From an uncultured Collinsella sp. (GTDB taxonomy: Bacteria > Actinomycetota > Coriobacteriia > Coriobacteriales > Coriobacteriaceae), in NCBI GenBank assembly GCA_900541205.1, contig UQIV01000001.1, positions 1 through 64,000 on the forward strand: DNA of 64,000 nt. Reading direction: 5' to 3'. This document shows, piece by piece, positions 50,009 to 58,884 of this stretch (positions are counted from its first letter, which is position 1; each line of letters opens with the position of its first letter). The notes under the pieces are model-generated. The model did no database searches. It was not told the DNA's origin and saw only the letters and a program-made list of their open reading frames with translations. The position numbers and the translations under genes were made by a program.

Positions 50009-51688
50009 ATGGCAGAGTTTATCTACCAGATGTATCAGGCTCGCAAGGCCCATGGCGACAAGGTGATCCTTGACGACGTGACCCTGAGCTTCTACCCCGG
50101 TGCCAAGATCGGCGTCGTGGGCCCCAACGGTATGGGCAAGTCGACCCTGCTCAAGATCATGGCCGGCATCGAGGAAGTCTCCAACGGCGATGCCAGACTT
50201 ACCCCCGGCTACACCGTGGGTATCTTGCAGCAGGAGCCGCCGCTCGACGACGACAAGACCGTCATCGAGAACGTGCGCATGGCATTTGGCGACATGATCG
50301 CCAAGGTCGATCGCTTCAACAAGATCGGCGAGGAGATGTGCGACCCGGATTGCGACATGGACGCCCTCATGGCCGAGATGGGAAAGCTCCAGGACGAGAT
50401 CGACGCCGCCGACGGCTGGGATATCGATTCCAAGCTCGGCCAGGCCATGGACGCCCTGCAGCTGCCCGATTCCGACATGCCGGTCAACGTGCTTTCCGGC
50501 GGCGAGCGCCGCCGCGTGGCCCTGTGCAAGCTGCTGCTCGAGGCTCCCGACCTGTTGCTGCTCGACGAGCCCACGAACCACCTGGACGCCGAGTCGATCC
50601 TGTGGCTCGAGCACTTCCTGCACAACTACCAGGGCGCGGTGCTTGCCGTCACACACGATCGCTACTTCCTGGATAACGTTGCCGAGTGGATCTGCGAGGT
50701 CGACCGCGGCCACCTTTATCCCTACAAGGGCAACTACTCCACGTATCTGGAGACCAAGGCCGCTCGTATCGAGGCCCAGGGCAACCGCGACGCCAAGCTC
50801 GCCAAGCGCATGGAGGCCGAGCTCGAGTGGGTACGCAGCTCGCCCAAGGCTCGCCAGGCAAAGAACAAGGCCCGTCTGGCTCGCTACGAGGAGATGGAGG
50901 CCGAGGCCCGCGCAAGCCAGAAGCTCGACTGGACCGACATCCGCATCCCTGTGGGCCCGCGTCTGGGCAACAAGGTACTCGAGGCCCATCACCTGCACAA
51001 GGAGTTCGATGGCCGTGTGCTCATCGACGACCTATCATTCACCCTGCCGCGCAACGGCATCGTGGGCGTCATCGGCCCCAACGGTGTCGGTAAGACCACG
51101 CTGTTCAAGACGATTGTGGGTCTGGAGCCGCTGACTTCGGGCGAGCTCGAGGTGGGCGAGACCGTCAAGATTTCTTACGTCGACCAGAACCGTTCCGGCA
51201 TCGACCCCGATAAGAACCTGTGGGAGGTCGTCTCGGATGGCCTGGACCACATGATGGTCGGCGAGACCGAGGTTCCGAGCCGCGCTTATGTGGCGAGCTT
51301 TGGCTTTAAGGGCCAGGACCAGCAGAAGCGCGCTGGCGTGCTCTCCGGCGGCGAGCGCAACCGTCTGAACCTGGCGCTCACGCTCAAGCAGGGCGGCAAC
51401 CTGTTGCTCCTCGACGAGCCCACGAACGACCTCGACGTCGAGACGCTGTCCTCGCTCGAGGCGGCGCTGCTCGAGTTCCCGGGCTGCTCGGTGGTCATTA
51501 GCCACGACCGTATGTTCCTGGACCGCGTCGCCACGCACATTCTGGCGTGGGAGGGCACCGACGAAAATCCGGGCAACTGGTATTGGTTCGAGGGCAACTT
51601 CGAGGCCTATCAGGCCAACCGCATCGAGCGCCTGGGCGAGGACGCAGCCCAGCCGCATCGTATTCACCGCAAGCTCACGCGCGACTAG
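50009..51688 (+). CDS. ettA: energy-dependent translational throttle protein EttA (ABC-F)
   Basis: 559 residues with two ABC domains in one chain: Walker A GPNGMGKST and GPNGVGKTT, signatures LSGGERRRV and LSGGERNRL, Walker B DLLLLDEPTNHLD and NLLLLDEPTNDLD. An arm insertion follows the first Q-loop and the PtIM linker includes SSPKARQAKNKARLARYEEM. It binds the ribosomal E site and gates elongation by ATP/ADP level. It ends in a bidirectional terminator. Confidence 0.95.
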   Translation: MAEFIYQMYQARKAHGDKVILDDVTLSFYPGAKIGVVGPNGMGKSTLLKIMAGIEEVSNGDARLTPGYTVGILQQEPPLDDDKTVIENVRMAFGDMIAKVDRFNKIGEEMCDPDCDMDALMAEMGKLQDEIDAADGWDIDSKLGQAMDALQLPDSDMPVNVLSGGERRRVALCKLLLEAPDLLLLDEPTNHLDAESILWLEHFLHNYQGAVLAVTHDRYFLDNVAEWICEVDRGHLYPYKGNYSTYLETKAARIEAQGNRDAKLAKRMEAELEWVRSSPKARQAKNKARLARYEEMEAEARASQKLDWTDIRIPVGPRLGNKVLEAHHLHKEFDGRVLIDDLSFTLPRNGIVGVIGPNGVGKTTLFKTIVGLEPLTSGELEVGETVKISYVDQNRSGIDPDKNLWEVVSDGLDHMMVGETEVPSRAYVASFGFKGQDQQKRAGVLSGGERNRLNLALTLKQGGNLLLLDEPTNDLDVETLSSLEAALLEFPGCSVVISHDRMFLDRVATHILAWEGTDENPGNWYWFEGNFEAYQANRIERLGEDAAQPHRIHRKLTRD

Positions 51689-53057
51689 TCGAGCTCAGGT
51701 GGCCTAACGAGAAAGGGACGATAACCTTGAGGGTTATCGTCCCTTTTTGTTGCTTGGTAGAAGGCTCGACTTTATCGATGGTCCAGGCAGCTCCGAGGCC
51801 GCCGGTGGTGTTGCGGCGGATGCGCACGGTAACCTCGCGGCGCTCGCCGGCCTGCGTGTAGCGCAGGGGGAAGCTTGCGCGGTTTCGCGCGACCTCGATG
51901 GTACCGCGCTCGCGGGCGATCCAGTAGTACTCGCCGACGATGCCGAGGGTGTCGGCGCCGTAGGGGAGATAGGTTGACAGCTGGTGCAGAAGCGGGCCGG
52001 GGCAGAAGATCTCGGTTGTGAAATCGACGGGGAAGTCCTTGGGGATGGCGGGCGCTGCAGGTGCGGGGGTTGGGGCTGCTGCGGGTGCCGAAGCCGGTGC
52101 CGGTGCGGGAATTTGGTCGCAAGCAGAGGTGGGCACGGACTCGATGACGGGTGCGGACTCCGGCGTCGCTTCCGGCCTGGTCGTGGAATCTGCGGGCTCC
52201 ACGGTGACGGGCGCGTCTGCAGCTGTAGTTTCAACCTCAACCTGCGTCGCGTTCTCGTTCTCGACGCTCGGCTTTGCCTCGATGGGCGTGGATGCCATGG
52301 TGGTGATGCCGGCGTTTGCGTTCTCGGGGTCATAGACGACCGTAAGCGAGATGGCAGGCTGCGGCGTCTCGGGCTCCGGCGCCGACTCGGTAGCGCCTTG
52401 ATCGGCGGGCTCGTCGGACTGATCGTCCTCAGCCTCGTCGCCAAAGACATCGCTGTTTTGGAACGCAGGCGTCTCAGACTGTTCAGCGGCTTCTTCGGTT
52501 GTCGACTTGGGAGCCTCGTCGAGCTCCGCAGTGGCTTCCTGCTCGGATATGACTTTGGGATCGGTCGTGGCGGCGATTTCGGTTTCGGCTTCTGCTGTTA
52601 CCTCAATAGCGACTTCGATCTCTGCCTCGGGCTCGGGTTCCGGCGCGGCTTCAACCATGGCTTCGGGCTCGCGACGCTTAACGTGCTTAGGGCGCACGGC
52701 CTTGAGGTCCTTCTCGCCGCGTTTTTTCTTTTTGTAGGACTGCTTGGCACCCTTGGCAGCCTTGGGCTTGTCCTCGCCCTTGGCAAGGGCGGCATCCCAG
52801 GCCTCGTTGGCGATGACGGTGGCATACAGGCGACCGCCCTTAAAGACGGTCAGCTTAATGCAGTCGTCGAGCTCCTCGAGCAGCTCGCGCGTGGACTCAA
52901 AGCCCAGGTCATAAGCGGCCATGTCGCCGGCGGCGAGTGCCTCCTCGACCTGCGTCATAAACGTTTGCTTGCCGCACCCAATCGCATCGCGCAGCAGGCG
53001 ATACAGATAGATGTGGTTGCCCAGCGATAGCGTGGGCCTAACTATTGTCTTGCTCAT
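51675..53057 (-). CDS. lineage-type protein with disordered Ala/Pro/Glu-rich middle
   Basis: 460 residues. Residues 1-85 form a compact domain (TLSLGNHIYLYRLLRDAIGC, YDLGFESTRELLEELDD). A Lys/Arg-rich stretch and about 230 residues of low-complexity Ala/Glu/Pro/Thr follow. The last 110 residues form another domain (IFCPGPLLHQLSTYLPYGAD, GEYYWIARERGTIEV, RREVTVRIRRNTTGGLG). The last 20 codons run through the ettA terminator and 14 bp into ettA. I do not recognise the family. Confidence 0.65.
   Translation of the reverse strand: MSKTIVRPTLSLGNHIYLYRLLRDAIGCGKQTFMTQVEEALAAGDMAAYDLGFESTRELLEELDDCIKLTVFKGGRLYATVIANEAWDAALAKGEDKPKAAKGAKQSYKKKKRGEKDLKAVRPKHVKRREPEAMVEAAPEPEPEAEIEVAIEVTAEAETEIAATTDPKVISEQEATAELDEAPKSTTEEAAEQSETPAFQNSDVFGDEAEDDQSDEPADQGATESAPEPETPQPAISLTVVYDPENANAGITTMASTPIEAKPSVENENATQVEVETTAADAPVTVEPADSTTRPEATPESAPVIESVPTSACDQIPAPAPASAPAAAPTPAPAAPAIPKDFPVDFTTEIFCPGPLLHQLSTYLPYGADTLGIVGEYYWIARERGTIEVARNRASFPLRYTQAGERREVTVRIRRNTTGGLGAAWTIDKVEPSTKQQKGTITLKVIVPFSLGHLSSTSRA
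51712..51748 (+). terminator. strong terminator of ettA
   Basis: A perfect 15-bp stem AAAGGGACGATAACC with its inverse and a short loop, then TT. On the minus strand it lies within the coding end of the convergent gene. Confidence 0.85.
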
Positions 53058-53128
53058 GGCAAATCTCCTCTTTACACACCAAAGCATCTTACCATCGCAC
53101 GGGGCTTGCCATCTCGTCGCCCAAGGTA

Positions 53129-53161
53129 AACGGGCGCGACCGTTGCCGGTTCGCGCCCGTT
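53129..53161 (-). terminator. GC hairpin between two minus-strand genes
   Basis: AACGGGCGCGA (53129-53139) pairs with TCGCGCCCGTT (53151-53161), with an inner ACCG/CGGT. It lies after the stop of the gene at 53196 and before the start of the gene at 53057; on the minus strand it is followed by TTACC. Confidence 0.6.
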
Positions 53162-53195
53162 ATGCATGTCGGTTATCTATGAGAGACAAACGTGC

Positions 53196-54140
53196 TTAGT
53201 TGCCCGATGCCGTGTCTTGGCTCGAGCTGTCAGATGCCGTGCCGGAAGCGGTTCCGCTCGAGCTGTTGGTGTTGCTATTGTCGGTAGATCCCGTGCCCGA
53301 TGCATTGCCGCTCGTCTGGTCGCCCGTGCTCGGTTGAGAGCCGTCAGTCGTTTGGCTTGAGTCAGTCGTGCTGGATTGCGTGCCACTGTTGGCCGTAGAG
53401 GAATCGGCGCCCTGCGATTGATCGGGGGTGTTCGATGACGAGTCGGTGGATGCGGAGTTGCCCTGCGGGTCGTCCTGCTGGCTTTGCGATTGACCGGAGC
53501 TATCCGCGTCGTGCTCGGTCGTATGCGACGAAAGGATCGGCTCGGGGCGCTCGCCCAGACCCTCACCGGCGGTGGTGATAAGGATGGCGCCGGTGCAGGC
53601 GATGACCGCGACGATGGCGATGGCGATCGAGAAGATGATGACCTTCTTTTGCGTCTGGCTGCGCTCTGCCGCCGCCTTGGCGCGCAAGCTGTCGGGGGCA
53701 ACGCGCGCCGTGGTCGCGCGCCCCGCAATCTGGCGCATCTCCTGCGTAGTCGCGGCGCCGCCCAGGTGCTCCTCGGCATTAAATTCAACGGGCTCATAGG
53801 CGCCGGCGGGGTAGTCGACGCCGGCGTGCGTGCCTTTGAGGGCTTTGGCGCTGGCAGAGATAAAGTGGCGGTAGACCTGCGAGGACACAACGGTGATGAC
53901 CGAGCTCACGGCGGCGCCGATCACCGATCCGGCGATACCGATCTTGGAAGCAAGCGCGACGCTCGTGGCGGCTGCTGCGGCGCCGGCGATGATCTGAGGA
54001 ATGGAAATGTCGTCGAACAGGCCCTTTTTGGGCGCGATGGCCATGGTCTGTCCAATGGAATGGTTTTCGTGAACGCCGTTGTTGAGCGCGGCCGGTGTCA
54101 TGACGCGCGTGCGCGGCGCGTCGGTGTACTTGGTTGTCAT
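53196..54140 (-). CDS. membrane protein with Ser/Thr/Gln-rich extracellular tail
   Basis: 314 residues. Two or three membrane segments are visible: IIAGAAAAATSVALASKIG with the following VIGAAVSSVITVVSS, and IIFSIAIAIVAVIACTGAIL near residue 180. The last 110 residues are almost wholly Ser, Thr, Gly, Asn, Gln and Asp, a likely exported disordered tail. No sortase or lipid signal. Unknown function. ATG 54140 follows GGGAGGG. Confidence 0.6.
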   Translation of the reverse strand: MTTKYTDAPRTRVMTPAALNNGVHENHSIGQTMAIAPKKGLFDDISIPQIIAGAAAAATSVALASKIGIAGSVIGAAVSSVITVVSSQVYRHFISASAKALKGTHAGVDYPAGAYEPVEFNAEEHLGGAATTQEMRQIAGRATTARVAPDSLRAKAAAERSQTQKKVIIFSIAIAIVAVIACTGAILITTAGEGLGERPEPILSSHTTEHDADSSGQSQSQQDDPQGNSASTDSSSNTPDQSQGADSSTANSGTQSSTTDSSQTTDGSQPSTGDQTSGNASGTGSTDNSNTNSSSGTASGTASDSSSQDTASGN

Positions 54141-54343
54141 ACGGGGCCCTCCCGGTGTAAATCTGCTTCGTTTCATGCAGCCATCAGGGTACCCGCCAGA
54201 TGTGAATCGTACGTGACATTTAACAGATATCATCAACTCATCAATTGCTCACCAAGTTGGTGGGATGCGGTTACACCCGGCGGTTGAACTACAATAGGGC
54301 TTGCTAATTGTTGTGAATGGCGTCTACGCACGGGAGCATTCTT

Positions 54344-56323
54344 ATGAATCTTCACCTTTCTCAGTCTGATGGCTTTTTGCGTGTGGCGGCGGCGTCGCCG
54401 CGGATTCGCGTGGCCGATGTCGAGGGCAATGCCGAGGTTGCGCTGGCGGCTGTTCGCGAGGCTACCGAGCGCGGCGTCCGCGCGCTGGTGCTGCCCGAGC
54501 TTAACCTGACCGGCTATACCGCGGCTGATCTGTTCCATAACCGTACATTGCTGCATGCCTGCGAGACCGCACTGGCACATATTCTCGATGAAACCCGCGA
54601 GCTGCCGATTGTCTTTACCATCGGTCTTCCCGTTGCAGTTGCCGAGAATATCTACAACTGCGCCGCCGTGTGCTGCGCGGGCGAGCTTTTGGGTCTTACG
54701 GCCAAGAAGTATCTGCCCAACTATGGCGAGTTCTACGAGCGCCGCTGGTTTGCTCCGGCGCCCGCAGATCCTGTGTGGGTCGAGTTTGCCGGTCAGGGTC
54801 CGGTTCCGCTGGGTTCGGGGCTTGTCTACCGCTGCTGTGATGAAGGTGCCGAGGACATGGTGCTGGGCGTTGAGGTCTGCGAGGACCTATGGGTGCCGGC
54901 GCCCCCTTCGACCGAGATGGCGCTTGCCGGTGCGACGGTGATCCTCAACCCGTCGGCCTCGGACGAGATTATCGGTAAGGCAGATTACCGACGCAGCCTC
55001 ATATCCAACCAGAGCGCGCGCCTGTACTGTGCCTATGCCTATGCAGATGCGAGCGAGGGCGAGTCCACGACCGACATGGTCTTTGCGGGCGAGAACCTCG
55101 TCTACGAAAACGGATCTAAGCTCGCCGCCACGAAGCTCCTCACCTGCGATATGGCCGTCGCCGACGTTGACCTTGACCGCCTGGTTGCCGAGCGCCGTCG
55201 CTCGACGACGTGGACGCGCACCGACGATGCGCCGGAGGCCACGGCCGTTGAGTTTTCGTTTGAGGGCGTGCTGGCCGAAGAACCTGTCCTGCGCGATGCC
55301 TGCGATATCGACCGCGTTTTCCCGCGCGCGCCCTTTGTGCCGGCCGACCACGGCGACTTGGCCGAGCGCTGCGAGACGATCCTCGGTCTGCAGACTGCGG
55401 GCCTCAAGATCCGCCTCGCCCACACAGGTACCAAGGCTGCGGTCATCGGCCTTTCGGGCGGCTTGGACTCCACGCTAGCGCTGCTTGTGACCGTGCGTGC
55501 CTTCGATGCACTGGGGCTGTCGCGCACGGGTATCACGGCGGTTTCCATGCCCGGCTTTGGCACGACGCACCGCACTAAGTCCAATGCCGAGTCGCTCGCT
55601 CGTGACTTGGGTGTGAGCTTCCGCGAGGTCTCAATCCATGCTGCCGTGGAACAGCACTTTAAGGATATCGAGCATGATCCGGCCGTGCAGGACGTGACCT
55701 ACGAGAACAGCCAGGCGCGCGAGCGTACGCAGATTCTGATGGATCTGGCCAACCAGGCTGGCGGTTTTGTCATCGGCACGGGCGACCTGTCGGAGCTGGC
55801 GCTCGGCTGGGCTACCTATAACGGCGACCACATGAGCATGTACGCCGTCAACGCGAGCGTGCCCAAGACGCTTGTGCGCCATCTGGTGCGCTATGCCGCC
55901 GATGTCTTTGGCGGGCGCATTGCCGAGGTCTTGCTCGATATCCTCGATACGCCGGTGTCCCCCGAGCTTCTGCCGCCCACGGGCGACGGCGAGATTGCGC
56001 AGAAGACCGAGGATTTGGTGGGCCCGTACGAGCTGCACGACTACTTCCTCTACTACCTGCTGCGTTTTGGCTTTGAGCCGGGCAAGATCTACCGCATGGC
56101 GCTCAAGAGCTTCGAGGGCGTCTACGACGTCAAGACCGTCCACACGTGGCTGCGTACGTTCTACCGCCGCTTCTTTGCCCAGCAGTTTAAGCGAAGCTGC
56201 CTGCCCGACGGCCCCAAGGTGGGCTCGGTGACGCTCAGCCCGCGCGGCGATTGGCGTATGCCGAGTGACGCCAGCTCGCGTCTGTGGCTTGCGCAGATCG
56301 ACGCGCTCAATGCAATTGACTAA
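54344..56323 (+). CDS. nadE: glutamine-dependent NAD+ synthetase
   Basis: 659 residues. The N-terminal nitrilase-type amidase has its Glu-Lys-Cys triad in LPELNLTGY, AKKYLPNYGEFYE and EVCEDLWVP. The C-terminal synthetase has the P-loop SGGLDST, FGTTHRTKSNAESL and ELALGWATYNGDHMSMYAV. It makes NAD from nicotinate adenine dinucleotide. ATG 54344 follows CGGGAGC. Confidence 0.96.
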   Translation: MNLHLSQSDGFLRVAAASPRIRVADVEGNAEVALAAVREATERGVRALVLPELNLTGYTAADLFHNRTLLHACETALAHILDETRELPIVFTIGLPVAVAENIYNCAAVCCAGELLGLTAKKYLPNYGEFYERRWFAPAPADPVWVEFAGQGPVPLGSGLVYRCCDEGAEDMVLGVEVCEDLWVPAPPSTEMALAGATVILNPSASDEIIGKADYRRSLISNQSARLYCAYAYADASEGESTTDMVFAGENLVYENGSKLAATKLLTCDMAVADVDLDRLVAERRRSTTWTRTDDAPEATAVEFSFEGVLAEEPVLRDACDIDRVFPRAPFVPADHGDLAERCETILGLQTAGLKIRLAHTGTKAAVIGLSGGLDSTLALLVTVRAFDALGLSRTGITAVSMPGFGTTHRTKSNAESLARDLGVSFREVSIHAAVEQHFKDIEHDPAVQDVTYENSQARERTQILMDLANQAGGFVIGTGDLSELALGWATYNGDHMSMYAVNASVPKTLVRHLVRYAADVFGGRIAEVLLDILDTPVSPELLPPTGDGEIAQKTEDLVGPYELHDYFLYYLLRFGFEPGKIYRMALKSFEGVYDVKTVHTWLRTFYRRFFAQQFKRSCLPDGPKVGSVTLSPRGDWRMPSDASSRLWLAQIDALNAID

Positions 56324-56391
56324 GGTTGGCTAAATTGAACCAATACGGGGTTTGTAAGCGTTACACTTTTGCAATCTGATGGCCCGTATCG

Positions 56392-56423
56392 CGCGGCGCT
56401 CTTGTCGGAGCGCCGCGTTTTTT
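56392..56423 (+). terminator. intrinsic terminator of nadE
   Basis: A perfect 10-bp stem CGCGGCGCTC/GAGCGCCGCG followed by six T. It lies only 19 bp before the start of the aminotransferase gene, so it may also attenuate it. Confidence 0.85.
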
Positions 56424-56441
56424 ATATCGAAAGGTGGCACC

Positions 56442-57605
56442 ATGCAGGCATCGCAGCGTCTCGACCGCTTTGGCGCGGAGGTCTTCGCCTCGCTCAACAA
56501 CAAACTTCTCGCGCTGAAGGCTCAGGGCAAGACCATTTACAACATGAGCGTGGGCACGCCTGACTTTAAGCCGTACGACCACGTGGTCGAGGCGCTCACA
56601 CAAGCCGCCCAAGATCCCGAGATGTGGAAGTATGCCCTGCGCGATCTGCCCGAACTCAAGCAAGCCGTGTGCGATTACTATGAGCGTCGCTTTGGCGTTT
56701 CGGGCATTACGCCGTCTATGGTGCAGTCGTGCAACGGCACGCAGGAGGGCGTGGGCCATTTGGGCCTGGCTCTGCTCGATCCGGGTGACACCATTCTGGT
56801 TCCCGATCCGTGCTACCCGGTCTTTGAGGCGGGTGCCAAGATCGCCGATGCCAAGCTCGAATACTATCCGCTGGTTGCCGAGCATAATTACCTGCCCTAT
56901 GTGGCGGGTATCGATCCCGAGGTGGCCGATCGTGCCAAGTATATGATCGTGTCGCTGCCCGCGAACCCGGTCGGCTCGGTGGGCACGCCCGAGGTCTACG
57001 AGGAGATTATCGCCTTTGCCCGCGAGCATGATCTGTTGATCGTCCATGATAACGCGTACTCCGACATCGTGTTTGACGGCGAGCCCGGCGGCAGCTTCTT
57101 GCAGTATCCCGGTGCGCTCGAGGTGGGCGTTGAGTTCTTCTCGCTCTCCAAGTCGTTTAACGTCACCGGTGCCCGCATCGGCTTTTTGGTCGGCCGCGAG
57201 GACGTGGTCTCTGCCTTTGCCAAGCTGCGCAGCCAGATCGACTTTGGTATGTTCTTCCCGATTCAGAAGGCCGCCATCGCCTGCCTGAACGGTCCGCGCG
57301 ATGAGGTCGAGGCGCAACGTCTGAAGTACCAGGAGCGCCGCGATGCCCTGTGCGACGGTCTTGAGGGCCTGGGCTGGGAGCGTCCCAACGCGCATGGCTC
57401 TATGTTTGTGTGGGCCAAGCTTCCCGGTGGTCGCACCGATTCCATGGTGTTTTGCGAGGAGCTCATGGAGAAGGCCGGCGTTGTGGTGACGCCGGGCGTG
57501 AGCTTTGGTCCTTCGGGCGAGGGGCACGTGCGCATGGCGTTGGTCCTGCCGCCCGATCAGATTGCTTTGGCTGTCGAGGCCATTCGCGAGGCGGGCCTGT
57601 ATTAG
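56442..57605 (+). CDS. class I aminotransferase (LL-DAP / N-acetyl-DAP aminotransferase-like)
   Basis: 387 residues. IYNMSVGTPDFKPYDHVVEA, CNGTQEGVGHLGLALLDPGD, IVSLPANPVGSVG, LIVHDNAYSDIVFD and the PLP lysine in SLSKSFNVTGARIGF. The fold group includes LL-diaminopimelate aminotransferase and the N-acetyl-diaminopimelate enzyme. Since dapH, dapB and dapA are close by, it is a fair candidate for the missing transamination in lysine synthesis, but alanine-type substrates are possible. Confidence 0.85.
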   Translation: MQASQRLDRFGAEVFASLNNKLLALKAQGKTIYNMSVGTPDFKPYDHVVEALTQAAQDPEMWKYALRDLPELKQAVCDYYERRFGVSGITPSMVQSCNGTQEGVGHLGLALLDPGDTILVPDPCYPVFEAGAKIADAKLEYYPLVAEHNYLPYVAGIDPEVADRAKYMIVSLPANPVGSVGTPEVYEEIIAFAREHDLLIVHDNAYSDIVFDGEPGGSFLQYPGALEVGVEFFSLSKSFNVTGARIGFLVGREDVVSAFAKLRSQIDFGMFFPIQKAAIACLNGPRDEVEAQRLKYQERRDALCDGLEGLGWERPNAHGSMFVWAKLPGGRTDSMVFCEELMEKAGVVVTPGVSFGPSGEGHVRMALVLPPDQIALAVEAIREAGLY

Positions 57606-57749
57606 AAAGGTATTTCGGCTCGTCAATAGCTCGAAACCGATTTCGTACAGTTATTTTACGAATCCTGCAAACAATTTCGGTAAACGGTCGATTTTTGGCT
57701 GCGAATAGGGGCATAATCAAAGTCCCGATTGGATGTATTGGGATTACGG

Positions 57750-57783
57750 CAAGCCGCTCGGGTCGTTCCCGGGCGGCTTGTTT
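57750..57783 (+). terminator. hairpin upstream of ldh
   Basis: A 13-bp stem CAAGCCGCTCGGG with its inverse (one mismatch), followed by TTTG, 23 bp before the ldh start. It may end read-through from the aminotransferase gene or limit ldh expression. Confidence 0.6.
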
Positions 57784-57806
57784 GTGGAGAGAGATGGGAG
57801 TTTCTA

Positions 57807-58757
57807 ATGGTTAACGAGAAGAAGGTCGCTATTGTCGGCTGCGGTTTCGTCGGTTCGTCTTCGGCGTTCGCACTGATGCAGAGTGGTCTGTTCTCCGAGA
57901 TGGTCCTCATCGACGTGGACAAGAACCGTGCCGAGGGTGAGGCCCTGGATATCGCGCACGGCATGACGTTTGCCGAGCCGATGAAGATCTACGCCGGCGA
58001 TTATTCCGATGTCGCGGACGCCGCCATGATCGTCGTCACCGCTGGCGCTGCCCAGAAGCCCGGTGAGACCCGCCTGGACCTGGTCAACAAGAACGTAAAC
58101 ATCTTTAAGTCCATTATCCCCGAGATTAAGAAGTCCGGCTTCGACGGCATTCTGCTAATCGTCTCCAACCCGGTTGATGTTCTGACCTATGCTGCCATCA
58201 AGATGTCCGGCCTGCCCGAGGGCCATGTCATCGGCTCCGGCACCGTGCTCGACACTGGCCGTCTGCAGCAGATGCTTGGTGCTCACGTCGAGGTTGACCC
58301 GCGCGATGTCCAGGCCTATGTCATGGGTGAGCACGGCGACTCCGAGTTTGTCGCTTGGTCCAGCGCTCAGGTTGCCGGCGTGCCGCTGAACACCTTCTGC
58401 GAGCTTCACGGTCATCTGGAGCATGAGACCGCCGAGAAGCGCATCGCCGAGGACGTCAAGAACTCCGCCTACACCATCATCGAGAAGAAGCACGCCACCT
58501 ACTACGGCGTCGCCATGGCTGTCAAGCGCATCTGCACCGCTGTTATGCGTGACGAGCAGACCGTTCTGCCCGTTTCCTCGCTCATGGTGGGCGAGTATGG
58601 CCTGTCCGATCTGGCCATCTCCATGCCGACCGTCGTCGGCCGCGATGGCGTTGTCTGCCGCGTCCCCGTGCCGCTGAACGATGACGAGCAGCATGAGCTC
58701 ACCGCCTCCGCAAAGGCCCTCAAGGACATCATCGACAGCGTCGACTTCTCCTGCTAA
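57807..58757 (+). CDS. ldh: L-lactate dehydrogenase
   Basis: 316 residues. VAIVGCGFVGSSSAFAL (NAD loop), VTAGAAQKPGETR, where the Gln before KPGETR specifies lactate rather than malate, ISNPVD-type VSNPVDVLTYAA, GTVLDTGRLQQML and the catalytic His in GEHGDSEF. Regenerates NAD in fermentation. ATG 57807 follows GGGAGTTTC. It has its own terminator. Confidence 0.94.
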   Translation: MVNEKKVAIVGCGFVGSSSAFALMQSGLFSEMVLIDVDKNRAEGEALDIAHGMTFAEPMKIYAGDYSDVADAAMIVVTAGAAQKPGETRLDLVNKNVNIFKSIIPEIKKSGFDGILLIVSNPVDVLTYAAIKMSGLPEGHVIGSGTVLDTGRLQQMLGAHVEVDPRDVQAYVMGEHGDSEFVAWSSAQVAGVPLNTFCELHGHLEHETAEKRIAEDVKNSAYTIIEKKHATYYGVAMAVKRICTAVMRDEQTVLPVSSLMVGEYGLSDLAISMPTVVGRDGVVCRVPVPLNDDEQHELTASAKALKDIIDSVDFSC

Positions 58758-58790
58758 ATCAAGCTCTTTTGGGCAACAGGCTACAATGAA

Positions 58791-58824
58791 AGGCGTCCGG
58801 GCCACACGGTCCGGGCGCCTTTTT
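58791..58824 (+). terminator. intrinsic terminator of ldh
   Basis: AGGCGTCCGGGCC pairs with GGTCCGGGCGCCT (two wobbles) and is followed by TTTT, 33 bp after the stop. Confidence 0.85.
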
Positions 58825-58832
58825 GGTGCGAG

Positions 58833-58854
58833 GGGGTCAGGTTACTTTGCACCA
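58833..58854 (+). repeat. left inverted repeat flanking the Mbeg1-like gene
   Basis: GGGGTCAGGTTACTTTGCAC and the following two bases match the inverse of 60050-60071 at 20 of 22 positions. The pair brackets the gene at 58885-60045. Confidence 0.65.
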
Positions 58855-58884
58855 CCCCAATGCACCATAGTTGATGGGAGGGCC

